Part shown: positions 18,107 through 30,276 of the stretch, piece by piece | Layout of the letters: each line of letters begins with the position of its first letter | Position numbering within the stretch: position 1 is the first letter of the stretch | Position numbers and translations under genes: made by a program | The notes under the pieces: model-generated | Seen by the model: only the letters and a program-made list of their open reading frames with translations | Told to the model about the DNA's origin: nothing | Database searches by the model: none | Assembly: GCA_034620365.1 (NCBI GenBank) | Contig: JAQGEQ010000110.1 | Coordinates: forward strand, 124,001-188,000 | Reading direction: 5' to 3' | Source: Pegea sp. RAD2-039 | Lineage: Eukaryota; Chordata; Thaliacea; Salpida; Salpidae | Length of the DNA: 64,000 nucleotides

Positions 18107-21100
18107 TATAAATGTATTTTAACAACAAACTTGATGAAATTTTACAATTTTATTTTTTACAACATTCTTTAAAAATTAGCAAAATTAAAAATTATTTTAT
18201 TCAAAGTTCCTGAAAATAAATATTAAACACTTTTGTTGTATTTTTATAAACAAACATTAAAACTTAATAAGTAGATACACAAACTTTTTATAAGTTTATT
18301 TACATGAAAGAATTATAATATATACAGTTAACAAAAGTTGTCAAAATTTCAGTATTTAATTACCAAGTTCATTTATAATCAAAACTAAATACACATGCTA
18401 AGAATTTCTAAACTAATAAATCATTATAGCTGAAACCATTAAAAGTTATTTAAATCTGATTGCTTACTACTAGATAAATCAATCACTTTTTTTCAATTTT
18501 CATGGTAAAAAATCAAAAATTTAAAATATCAATAACTTATATAAAAACAAAATATATTTATTAATAGTAAATCATAAAAAATAATAATATCAATAATACA
18601 TCTTTAATTAAAAAATAGTAACAAATAAGTGAATCTTTATAATAATAAAACTTTAATACCTGTCATATTTTATTAAACAACTTATAAAATAAATATTTAA
18701 AAACATAAAAACAGACTTATTTTTCAAGGAATAAATAATAACCAAATATTCACTTAAACTTCCCAAAAAATTAAAGAAATCTATAAGTTATAAAAAAAAC
18801 TAATTTGTTAGTTTATATAAAATATAAAAACTATAATCACTAAACATACAAATATTTACAATAAAACCATTTTTGATTAAACATTAAATTTAAAAATATA
18901 TTTTATAAATAAGTATTTCATAAATATGTAACAAGCCTAAAGTGATTTCCATAACTGTTTAGACCAAATATAATCATATATTTATTAGAAAGTTTTTCGG
19001 TAAACTTTAAACTTGACATAAGAAGATAAACAAATACAAAATTATAATAAAAAGTAATTTATATATGCTTCTAATTTGTGTTACCAAATTACTATTGATA
19101 CTAAACATATATATTCACGTTTAATGCTAAAAATATTTTTATTAAAGTTCATTGCAAATATAAAAAAAACAATTAGAAATTAAATCTTAATACTTTTTGC
19201 AACAAACAGCAATTGTTGTAAAATTACTTGCAAAATAGTAGCATATAGTTAGCATGCAACTATCTAATCAATAGCAGTGTTAGTAACCACAGTCTTTCAT
19301 CAAAACTAGCATCATCAAATTGTGCTTCAGTTATTACGTCACGATCATGATGACGTCATTAAATTTTTTAAACTATTTTTTGTTGAGTAACTTCTATTAG
19401 ATTAGAAATAAAAAGTGAATGTAAAAATGCTGCAAACATTCGAGAAGTGTAAATAAACAACTTTCACGAGGTATTTGTATAAAATTCCATTCGACATTAA
19501 AAGTCTATCACAAGTTTGAAATTTAACAAAATATTGAAATATTACGATTCGCCCATAGATATCATAAAAAGGTAATAAAAATATTTGTTGTTTTTAACTA
19601 TTTCTAAAATGAAAAAGATTGTTTAACTTGTAAAAAACTTAAATTACTGATCAAATGGATTATATCTGTAAAATATAGCGTAAATAACTGAATATTTTTA
19701 TCTAAGGTCTTACCTGCTTTAATTTTTCTATTGAGTTTTGTTCATAAAATAGTATGGTTTTGTTAAATAGCAAATTATTTTGATATCACTAAATATTTAT
19801 GGAATCATACTTTTAGTTTTTTCCTTCAAAAAAGCTTTTGACGTTTTTACTTATGTTTAAAAATAATTAGATGACCAAAATTATTGAGTTTGAACATTAA
19901 AATAAAATCTTCATCTATTTAGATGAAGTTAAAAAAGTTAGTTAAAATGATAAACCAAACATCTTGTATAATTAGAACTAATTAAAAAAGATTATTGACT
20001 TAGCAGCCTCAGGAAACTCTTGAGTAAAATGCTGTAAGGCTAAAACTAAGGGAGTAATAAAATCTAAAAAGATCTTTCCAAACAGAAATAAGAGATAATA
20101 TTGTAAATGATAAAACATTTTTTACTGTATTTATTTCAAAAGAGTACGACTTGAAATTTTCACTGATGTAAATTAGTGGGAATGTGTGTTAGCGAGAGGT
20201 GCTCTCTTCAGGCACCCTCCTTCGCATTTATTGAAATAAATAAATAAATATCGAAAAAAGTATAGATTAAAAAAGTAATTACAAGTTTAAAAAACTCCTT
20301 TTAATATAAGTGATACTTTAAAGTTAGTTTAATATTGTTTAAAAAGATAATTTCTTTTGTTACAACATTACAATAAATTATCGTTTAACTTTTACACTTT
20401 TGATGAACATAACTAAAAAAGCTATAACTAAAATGAAAAGCATCGATTTATTCATGTAATGATATTCAATCGAAAACAAACAAGCAAATATTTTGCTGCT
20501 CGATAAAACTAAAAACAGTTGTTCCTAAAATTGGATGTATTTTTTGGTTTTATTATAATTTTTGTAATCCGAAATAAGAAAGTTAGGAGCGTTATAACTA
20601 GGAAATAAACATTCAATTTGTTTACTAAACATAAGTATTTGACAAACATTTGTAAAAAGTCATAAATAGTTAGAAGTATATATCCAAGCAATAATAATAT
20701 TACTGTAAAACCTTATTACTTGTAAAGAACAGAATTCAAAGCTCTTTTAATGTTTGAAAAACTGAAAACATGCTTCGTTGAGTTTGATGGCGTTTGTATA
20801 TTTTTTTGTACAAGCGGTTTTTAAAAACTGTGGTAAGACTTTATAGTACTAATAAGTTTCAAACTACTACATTGATGGTAACACCAAATCAAAATATCAA
20901 AAATTGTATACATCAGTTAAAACTTTGATGCTATTCGTTAAATTCCCATCAATTTCCGTGCTTAATTTGCGCCTAAAGCTTTTTAAACTAAAGCTTCTGG
21001 CTCTTCAGACTAAAACTTATACTAATGTATTTTAACTCTGACATTTTTGGCTAGTTTTAAGGAAGTTTGTTTAAATTCATTTGAAACATTAATGTAAACC

Positions 21101-22795
21101 TTATTCGAATTAATAATTTGGTGAACTAAGCAGGTGAATTAGTTATCTCAGCAATTTCTTCAGGTGCTAAAAGATCATCCTAAATTTCTTTGACTCTTTG
21201 GATTTTGGGGTCTAAATATTTGAACGATGAATTAACTAAAAATATATTTGTTCCTTCACTCTGTTGAAACAGTGTTGCAAGTTTAAAAAATTGAAACTTA
21301 AAGTAGTAACTAGCTTCTTATGTATGCGTCTTATGATATCACTTTTTTCTAATTTCATATCATGATTGGAATAGGCGACTTGCTGTGAGCTTGAAGAATC
21401 AAGCAACTTCTAAATATCTTCAAAGATTAAAAGCAATATCTGTCTATAAGATAATTTTATTTTTTACCCACATTTGGTTTGAATAGATAAAAGCTTTACT
21501 GATCAAAGTACTAAGTTGTATACCGACAAGATTTTGACTAAACTGTTGTACTCTTATCAGCAATGAAAATTGTTTTCATTATGCCAGACAAGCTCGCAAT
21601 TAGCTCTAACTACAAAAAATTACCTCTTTTTTAATTGTAAAGTTTTATATATTTCAAAAATATAAATTTATATATAAAACTTATGATTAAAAATTTATTG
21701 ATGTCTAGTTTGATCTTTGACTGTTTACAGCTCTTAACATAAATATAGCTTAAGTATAAGGTCAAAATTATTATGTCAAGCTAAACTTCGAGAAACATTC
21801 TTTATAAAGTTTTTATTTCTTGCAGCATTAAAAAGGATTAAGGGACTTAATGATCGTGAATAAAAATAACATTCGATTATTTCATGTTTTTCATTAAATT
21901 TGATTTATGATCACAATAATTCGAGAAATAGATAGAAATAAACTCTATTTTAACTTATAGTTTTATTTGTTAGTATTAATTTGTTACATTGTTATATTTT
22001 GTTTCCGAAACAATCCATAATAGTATATTTCTACAAAACTTAAAATATATAAAAATTAAAAATTTAGTTTTGATCGTCACACTTCACTAAGTTTGTCACG
22101 ATAAGTCATTGTCATCATAACCTAATTTCATTTATTTATTTGTTTGTCTTTTTGTTTGTCAAGTGCTTTTACTTAAAAGCAGAATAACTATCAATTAATC
22201 AACAAAAAAGTAAGTTATATAATAAAATTAAATTTTTGTTACATCTTACTTCATTTCTTTTAATAATAATTCAATTTAGGTAAAATAAATGTAATATTTT
22301 AGTTTTTACAATAACAAATTTACTGAAAATGAAAAGATATAATATATCAAGAAATTCAAAAAAGTTTGATTACAGGAAGTAGAAGGAAATTGATTATCTT
22401 AAACTTTCTTGAACTTGTATCTCTTACAATTATCAATTGTGCAATTTTTACAATTTATCTAACTTTATTTTGTCTTATGTTAAAACTCAAATTAAAATTT
22501 TATTGGAAAATTTAACCGATTTTGTAAATTCTAAAAATCCAAGAAATATTAAATAGCAGTAAAAAATAAAGGTAAGAAAATAACAAACTAATATCTTTCT
22601 GGTGAAATTAATTGTGTTATCTATCTAATTTCTTGTTATATTGATTTTATTTTCAGATATTTCATGGTCCATACAAAACACATTAAAAATTGTACAAAAC
22701 TTCTGATAATTTTTCTATTTTTCATTGTACTTTGCTTTCATAAATCATTTTAATTTTATGATTTAATTAAAAACTAGTTTTATGATTTTATTAAC
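18107..22795. other. AT-rich intergenic region
   Basis: No coding exon found. Features seen are one isolated TGACGTCA at 19351-19358 next to an ACGTCACG word, a short GC-richer hairpin with an AATAAATAAAT tail near 20190-20250, and a short perfect hairpin near 19908-19928 (CTTCATCTATTTAGATGAAG). Open frames such as 20509-20691 look like chance in AT-rich DNA. Confidence 0.5.
20175..20251. repeat. GC-richer hairpin with AAATAAATAAAT tail
   Basis: Around 20192-20225, GCGAGAGGTGC can pair with GCACCCTCCTTCGC across a short loop, with bulges. An (AAAT)n-type tail follows. Such a structured head with an A-rich tail is typical of a short retroposon, but I cannot assign a family and no target-site duplication was verified. 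Confidence 0.3.
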
Positions 22796-22805
22796 AGATT
22801 ATAAG

Positions 22806-23661
22806 AATGGAAATGCTTCAAGATTTTATATGTAAATTTGCAGACTTTTTAGATAGCCCGACAATTAGCAAGTAAATACTAAAATTAATTATTTGAGTTT
22901 AGATTAAATAGTTCTATATTCTTATATCTTCATTTAAACTGGTTTTTTGGTAAAATTTAAAATTATGATTAAATACAATTTTCAGTTTTATATTTTATCC
23001 TTTCCTTCCACATTTTTCAAAATTAATAGTTTTTTGTTAAATTATTCAAGCGCTTAATTATGATTTATCTTCATAGCTGGAATCCGTTATGCAATATAAG
23101 AGATCGTCAAATTCGTCGCATTGCTCAAAAACTTCTCGTAATAATTATATTTTGTGAGTTTCTTGTTATTTCAGCAGGATTTCTCCTTATTTAGTGAAAT
23201 TGAATCGATTTATTGAGAATTTAGTTAAACAACTATTTTTCTTTGTATTGAACTTTCTATATTCGATTAGTTTATCAAAAATCAAATTATTTTATCTCCT
23301 TGAAATAACTTTTTAAAACAAAATTGAAAAGCGCAAAAAGCAAACTTTTTATAATTTGACAAACCTCACAAACACGCTACTACCATTTTCTCCACCAACA
23401 GTTATCTAACATTTCTACTACTAATTGAGGGAATCAAATAAATAAAGTCTTTTGATAGGTTTCTGTTTATACTGGGTACGAGGCATCTTATGTTTAGTTG
23501 ACTATCTCCTTTCTACTGCTACAATTGTGGTATTTTGGAGTTTTATAGCTTCAATTATTTATGCTGTGGTAAATTATTTTAGTTAAAAAGCTGTGAAGTG
23601 AAATCTCTTATTTTCTGATTAATTTTTCTTTCAGTATTGCTGTATAAGCCGATCAAACTGA
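22806..23661 (+). CDS. Small four-exon membrane protein, 92 aa
   Basis: Exons 22806-22871, 23077-23153, 23459-23568 and 23635-23661 (TGA) join in phase to a 92-residue protein. The N-terminal 47 residues are mixed amphipathic and charged (WNPLCNIRDRQIRRIAQKLL). They run into a hydrophobic stretch, IIIFCFCLYWVRGILCLVDY, and then a second one, LLSTATIVVFWSFIASIIYA. It ends in a Cys-containing tail, YCCISRSN. It therefore probably has two membrane segments and one positively charged flank. An acceptor AG at 22796-22797 lies 8 bp before the ATG, supporting this start. I do not recognise the family. All four splice junctions are standard GT/AG. Because no single exon exceeds about 110 bp, simple ORF searches would miss it. 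Confidence 0.65.
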
Positions 23662-24965
23662 AGGAAAAGAAGTTTATTTATCAAACCTTATGATTAAGCA
23701 GGTCAATTACATATATCAAAATTACTCTAACTAACTAGAAGTTGTATCTTTAATGAACAAACAAGCTCACATTTAACGATCAATATTTTTCTGCTATCAT
23801 TTTTAGAGCAACAAATCTCATGTTAATAAAACTGTTCAAGAAAACAACCAGAAAAACGAAGTAATCAGCCGCAACCGCCATCAACCAACAATCGCTTGCA
23901 TACATTGAACAGAGTCGTATTTTATTTAAAGGTAGCTACTTGTAGTCACTATTTAGTATCAACATAAGAACTTCTTCCAAACAGGGAAGAAGGATGCGAC
24001 GAAAGTGGCTTCAAGCACAATTGTAAAATTCGATGGCGAGAGAAGTTTTTGGTATAAAAAAGAAGTTTGTGTGATTTATTTGATTAAAACGTTTGAGAAC
24101 TTAAAAAAATAGTTTGTCGAAACAGACATTAAAATGATATAATCAGAAAACGCGCGATGCACCCATCCTGTGTGTACTCTTAAAAAGAAATGTGGTTGCT
24201 TCTTGTAAGAAATCTGAACAACCACGTGATGGACTACAATCGAACATTTCATGAAAGTTTTCAAAATTCAATGAACAACTTTTAGTATAAAAAATATTTC
24301 CTTAACCACACCAAATTATAAAAAGTTTTTTGAATAATTTGATGATCAGTTTTAAGTAGATTAATGTAATTAGTAGATAGAAGCAAATAAATAAGTAGTA
24401 GACAACAATTACAAACTTGTCTTGCATCACATCAACTTGATCTATTTGTCAGCTTACAACAGAAGTACTTCAGTAATCGAACAGAAGAAATATTTCCAGT
24501 TTTTTGACAACAAAAAATAAAACAACGAAAAATATTTTGTGGTAATTGTGTGAGAGGTGATAAAAACTGACATACAAAAACAACTGCCGCCTTGTATAGA
24601 CAAAAAAAGTGATGCTTTCAACAAAACAGCGCCAACGGTTGTTTGTACAATTCACGAATATAAGCTCAGATGCATTGTGTAGTTTCCATTTAAGATTAAG
24701 CAGCAGCACTATTAAGTCGCCAACATTCACTACGAAAAGACTCTGTTAAAATCCCTTGATCAGATAAGACTTAAAGAGCAGCTGATATCCGAGATGATCC
24801 TCATCTTGATCTCAGCGCTGATGTGTTACTTGAGGTGTTAAGATTTGAAAATGCAGCACAAAGGTAAACGACATTTGAATTAAAAGAGGTTTGTAGGAAA
24901 TCTCGTACATGGTCGGCTACAAAAAAAAAGGTTACTTAGGTAAACAGATGAGGGTAGAAGCGGCA
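23662..24965. other. Convergent 3' region between small membrane gene and bHLH-PAS gene
   Basis: The two genes end towards each other here. I see no coding exon. The minus-strand open frames at 24076-24264 and 24470-24730 have AT-biased, low-information translations and lie in the expected 3' UTR/flank of the bHLH-PAS gene. Confidence 0.45.
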
Positions 24966-27900
24966 TCAATTATTCGATCTTTTCGGCTCCTCTTCATGTC
25001 GTAGAAAAGCGAGTTGATTATGAGCTGAAAGATCGTGAAAGACTGGCAATAGCACCTTGTTCGGAGGATTCACTTTACGCAGAGGGTCTTTACGGAGCTC
25101 TTCTACAATTGATCGGAGGTTTTGACAGACATCAGAGATAGATGAAGAGGTTGACGAGGGATTTATGTGAGTTATAGGGGACAAGACAGTGGGTGTGAGG
25201 ATGCTGAAGGAGTTGGTAGATGAATGAGGAGCCGTGAGACTGGGAGTTGTCTTGTTCCGAACAATTCGAAGAGTGGTTGGATGTGGTGATGTTGGAAGAC
25301 AGAAGGTTGGATGTCGGGGAGCAATCATCTTTGCTAATTGGGGATTGGAGTCGAGTAGAGAGGGATTGATACCGAACGGGTAGTGATGAACCAGAGTCTT
25401 TGCTACTACGGAGCTAGTTGGGAAGATTAGTGGAGGTGTAGCGGTGAAAGAATTCGATGAAGCGATCTCAATGTTGGGAGGATTACTCCAAACGATCTCG
25501 GAGGTTGTTTGCTTCGTTAAAGTTGTACTTGTGAGGTTTAGAGGTAATGACTTAGATGAAGAAGCACAATTGTGGTCTGTGATTGGCTGAAATAGAATTG
25601 CTTCTCGTTCCTTAGCAGCTTCGATTCGACACGTCACAATCGGATGTCGATTAGCGGAGGTAGTTAAAGACACATCTGCTCGTCGAATACCGCTGATCAT
25701 AGTAGCAGCTTCATTGCGACATCTAGTGACCAATGCAGACGTCGGAGAAATCTACTTGTTTTCAGGTGATTAGTGACGTCACTGCGCCGCGATATATTTA
25801 CTGTTTCGATGACGCAATCATCGGGATCTATAGGCGTCGGCGGTGACGAATGCGCATGCGCAGTAGATGATTTTGTGTCAGCTGAAAATAAACTTTTTAA
25901 GTTTAATAATAAGAGAGAAAAGCAAAAAAACAAACTGCAGGAAGTGACGTCATCATCGCGAGAGCGTCTTAGTTTCTTGGGTGAAGGTGCAGACTCGATT
26001 GCTTCTTTCAATTCTTCTTTGGCTTTCTAGATTGGAATCAAAAAAAGAATCAGATTGATTTTAATATTCGGCTTTTGATGAACAAATTTGATATTTAAGA
26101 GCAAATGTAACTTCGCAATGATATCAACTTCAACTAATTTCTTACCTGAAATTCTTTTCCACTTTCATCTCTTTCTTCTATTTCTAAATCATCGAAAGTA
26201 TCTGTAAGATGAGGTATTTGTAGATCACCACAAAAATGTTGTAACTCAACTAATAAAAACTATCATCAAATAACAATAAGAAACCACAAAGATATCTGGC
26301 AGGCTCGAAAGCTTCTCTTATTTTCAAACGAGACATCAAATTGAATTAAATATTAAGTAGCTCTTATATTTGCTGATTAAATTCAATGATGTATCATGCG
26401 TTTGAAATTGATGTGAAAATCTTTACAAGGTTTTCTTCAACAACATCTCGAAGCTTTTCTTCGCGAATTTTCGATGTTAAATCAAATTATCAGGTTTTTA
26501 TTATAATTCGATTTTCTGTTTCTTACATAAATGTTGCAAATAAATATTGGATTTCAATTGAAGAGTTTCTGAGCCTACTTGTTCCGAAAATATGTCGAAG
26601 AACAAAAGCTGGTGAAGTAAAATCGATATATTTCATTCATACTACAAGTCGCGAGTAATCGAATCGAAATTAATTGAAGATTTATTTGATGAAAAATTTC
26701 GGAATTAATCCTTCAACTGATAAGCGAACAAATTGTCGAGGTTTCTTATTATAATGCTTTCGGGAATCTCTAATCAGCTTTTAGAGTGATGCTGAAACTC
26801 AACTAACTTGTCGGAGTCTTCATCTCTTCTGATTCTTTCTTTTCGAAGTCATCAGCAACTTGAGTTGTTGTTAAACTGAAACCACAAACATAATTTCCAT
26901 TTATTTACAAACTCACCTGATAAAAACAAACCTGATCACATGTGAGAGGCAAATAAAAATCTGTTCCTCGTTCGCGATGTTCTTATCGATGTTAGAAGCG
27001 AAACTGGACTGCAACCAAGCCCACTTGCCCTGGCTCAGCAACCAGCGATAGGCGAGGATCCTGGCTTGCGACTTGTTCAAAGCTGAAACAGGAAGACGGA
27101 TCAAAGATCAGGTATCCGCGTGATTTGTAAGACTCTCAAAAGAGTTTGAAGTAAATTTAAGGGAGAGTTGATTGAAAATGATTTTTGATGAGATCTTCTG
27201 TTTGGATTAAGCGTCAAGACTTCGCGCGCTTTCTAAAGCTCGCCCGCCGAGTAGATTGGTCAGGTTTCGGTGGTCGTGGAGTTTTGACAGATTAAAACAA
27301 CAAATGGAAGGTTCAACAACAAACCATCTCGATGAAAGACAAGCACGAAGCTTCGATATTCGAGATTAGAAGATTTGGAGAAGTTCATCCGTGAGATTGG
27401 GATCGAGTAAATCCGAGTTGAAAGACTCACTTTGTTGATGACAGTTCTTGAGTTGATTCAAATCATTTGGATGGATGAAGTGATAAAGAGACTTCCCAAC
27501 AACTTCTTTAAGTTTGTAACCAAGAAGAATCGTCAATCTAAAGTTGATCAAAAGATGAAAAGTAATCAGTGAGATGAAGTTACTCACTGCTCTTCACAAT
27601 AAGTGATTCGAAAAGAGTGGTCAAGACGGATGACAAAAGATTGTTCATCTAATTGATCAAATGAAAGCATGGTAGGAGGTAATGTTTGAGCGTGAACAAA
27701 GTACATGGTATGAGTAGTTTCATTCTCATCTTTGTCTTCTGTTGATTCTTTTACAGGAGTATTTGTTTTTGATGTTCGTGAGGTAGATAGTTTTGTGTAA
27801 GTCTGCGTCACGTGGTAGCCACTTAAAAAAACAACCTGGAAATGAAAGAGATGTTTTTTGTGAATTGCTTTTAGTGATATTTGTACCAGCCACAAATATT

Positions 27901-30276
27901 CAAACATCATTTCTTAGTTTTTCATTTTTACTACAAGATATTGCCGCTTACTATAGTAAATGGAAGAAATTAAAAACAAATTAAACAAAAAAGAAATTGT
28001 AATTTGCTTCCATTGAACAAATTTCAATGAAAATTTAAAAACAAACTTCAAGAAAAGAAAGAAATATTTCCGATTTTTTAACCTTCAAAAAATCCATTCA
28101 CAAAAATCTCACCAAACTACAATATTTTCAAAAATAAGACTGGAAATTTTGTAAAAAAAAATTGATAAATATTAAATAGAGACAACTAACAACTTTATCG
28201 AATATACTTTTGAATAAGGTTCTGAGGCTGAAAAAATTATTAAATTACAAATACCATAAAATCCGACAACTAACTTGGTAACCGCTACATTTGGCAAGAG
28301 TCCCTCTTTTGTTGAGAGGGCATTTCATCCGAATTGAACAAGTCAGCGGCGTGTTATCTGCATCACAAATACATTTCAAAAACCTTACAACTTACAATGT
28401 TTGTGAAAATAGAAATAAAACATTTAAAAAGTTGTAAATAATTTATAGAGAAGAAAGTTTGAATGAAAAAATAAGCAAATATCGATTGCCTTCAATCACG
28501 AAGGCTACTGATACTCCGAAAACACAATCTCCTCTTTTTAAAGATGAAACAAAAGCTCTTTTAAGAGATGAGAGTCCCAAAAACTTTTCATTGAAGTGTT
28601 TTTATGAAGAAAACTCGATAGAGTAGAAACTGCAAGCTACATCACCAGCTAAACTCATATAAATCAAGAAGATTTACCTCGAGTCGGAGAGATTGCTTCT
28701 TTTTTTATGTCATCTTTTTCTTTTAATAAAAAAGCTGATTTGAAATCTTCTACATCACTATGATTTATGAATTTCAAAATTGAATAGCCCATCAAATCAA
28801 CCTATGAAAGGGAATCAGAATTAAACAAATTCACAACTTTCAAATAACTTTCTTAAATCTGATATAGTTAGAAAAAAGAGCATCAAGCAAAAAAGTGGAG
28901 AAAACTAACTTGAGATGTTCCTAGGTAATGTGAAACAGTCTCAGATACGTAGATGAAGGTCCCTTTTTCATCAATAATAAACACAAAACCTCCCATACTC
29001 TATTCAGATCAAAAAAATGTTTTAAGATCATAAAACTTTGATGAAATCATAGAAGATGTTAAATGAAGTGAAACACAAACTTCAGATTTTGTTGTTTTTG
29101 ACATAAAATGATAATTTGAGAAATAAACTTTGTTAAAAAGAAACCAGTTGGTATTTAAACAGAATTGATAATCAAATAATCACTAATATTTAGTTAGTTT
29201 AAAAAGCTTTTAATGCAAATAAGAATATTTGGAGTAAGTGATGTTTTCTTCAATTATTAAACTTCAATTTTGACTGAATTGTTTAAACAAAATAATCTAA
29301 TTAGATATGTAGATAAAACAAATCAAATTATAAAAGCTGTTAGTCTTAAGCTGGGGTTAAAGAAACAAATTATAATCAGTTTTTTTATTAACCACAAAGT
29401 ACAAACTAGAATTAAACTAGTAGTAACTAGCAACTGACGTTTGTATACAAAAACGATAAACTCAAAATAATTTGGACTAATTTAGTTTATGTTAACTACT
29501 TAACTTAAAGATTAATCCTCTGATAAATGATTAAAAATAGAAAGTAAAATTTTTAGAAAGTAATCTTTTAAACAGATGTTGATTATGTTAGACTCTAAGA
29601 TTAGATTAGTATAAACATTATTGTTATATGATTGTGGACTACTAAAATATTCATAAAAAAGATAAAAATAAAAAAAAATAAATGACAAGATTCACTTCAC
29701 CTGAACTGACAATGAACCAACTATTTTGTCAACAGAAGTAAGTTTTAAATCTGTTTTATCACTGGTATGAAGATGTGTTCTATTTAGACATATTGAGCCT
29801 ATGAAAAAATTATTTAGTTAATTTCTATGTTTCTGAAAGATTTCTATAATTCTATTTAAACAAGTTTAAAAAGTAGAAATGTCTAATTTCAGAAAACAAA
29901 GAATTAACAGTTTTGAAAATATTTCATTTTAAAGAAATGTGAATCATGAGTAGAAAGATAATTTAAAAGAGTTTAATTATTCATAAGCTTATAAAAGCAG
30001 AAAGATCGAATATAAAGGAAACTCTTACCATAATTCCCAGTTAATTCTGATTGATAAAAGTCTTGCTGGGCTCCACTAAAGACAAACTTGCCCAAGAAGA
30101 ACATTTGAAGTTGTAAATCACTCATAATCAGTCGGATGATTGATGCTTTGTCTAATTGACTTGACGTTTGATTTGATATTGGAATTAAATTTGCTAACTC
30201 AAAAAACTCTTTGTTTTCTTTGCCACGTCTAAAACGGGCTGCATCTCGAGATTTCTTCTTTTTCAGACACATAAAG
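24966..30276 (-). CDS. NPAS1/3: bHLH-PAS transcription factor, NPAS1/NPAS3/trachealess class (5' end not found)
   Basis: Thirteen in-phase coding exons on the minus strand: 30276-30029, 29798-29701, 28999-28910, 28801-28678, 28357-28275, 27835-27588, 27537-27431, 27082-26932, 26875-26808, 26201-26146, 26026-25936, 25881-25802 and 25751-24966 (stop). The first listed exon encodes the bHLH region: [16 protein letters not shown] is the NPAS1/3-type basic region (SIM has KNAARTRREKEN), and [11 protein letters not shown] is helix 2. PAS-A follows ([43 protein letters not shown]). PAS-B has [36 protein letters not shown] and [17 protein letters not shown]. The C-terminal exon is a 260-residue Ser/Thr/Pro-rich tail, probably regulatory. 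The end of helix 2 is unusual: the family's YLKMR is replaced by DLQLQMF. The 5' exon(s) with the start codon must lie beyond 30276. It should act as a nuclear heterodimer with an ARNT-type partner. Confidence 0.9.
25752..25801 (-). other. 50-bp micro-intron carrying TGACGTCA
   Basis: The last intron of the bHLH-PAS gene is only 50 bp, runs from GTAAAT to AAGTAG and contains TGACGTCA at 25774-25781. A second copy is exonic at 25945-25952 and encodes DDVT. This shows the same habit as in genes A and B, outside the main cluster. Confidence 0.8.
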
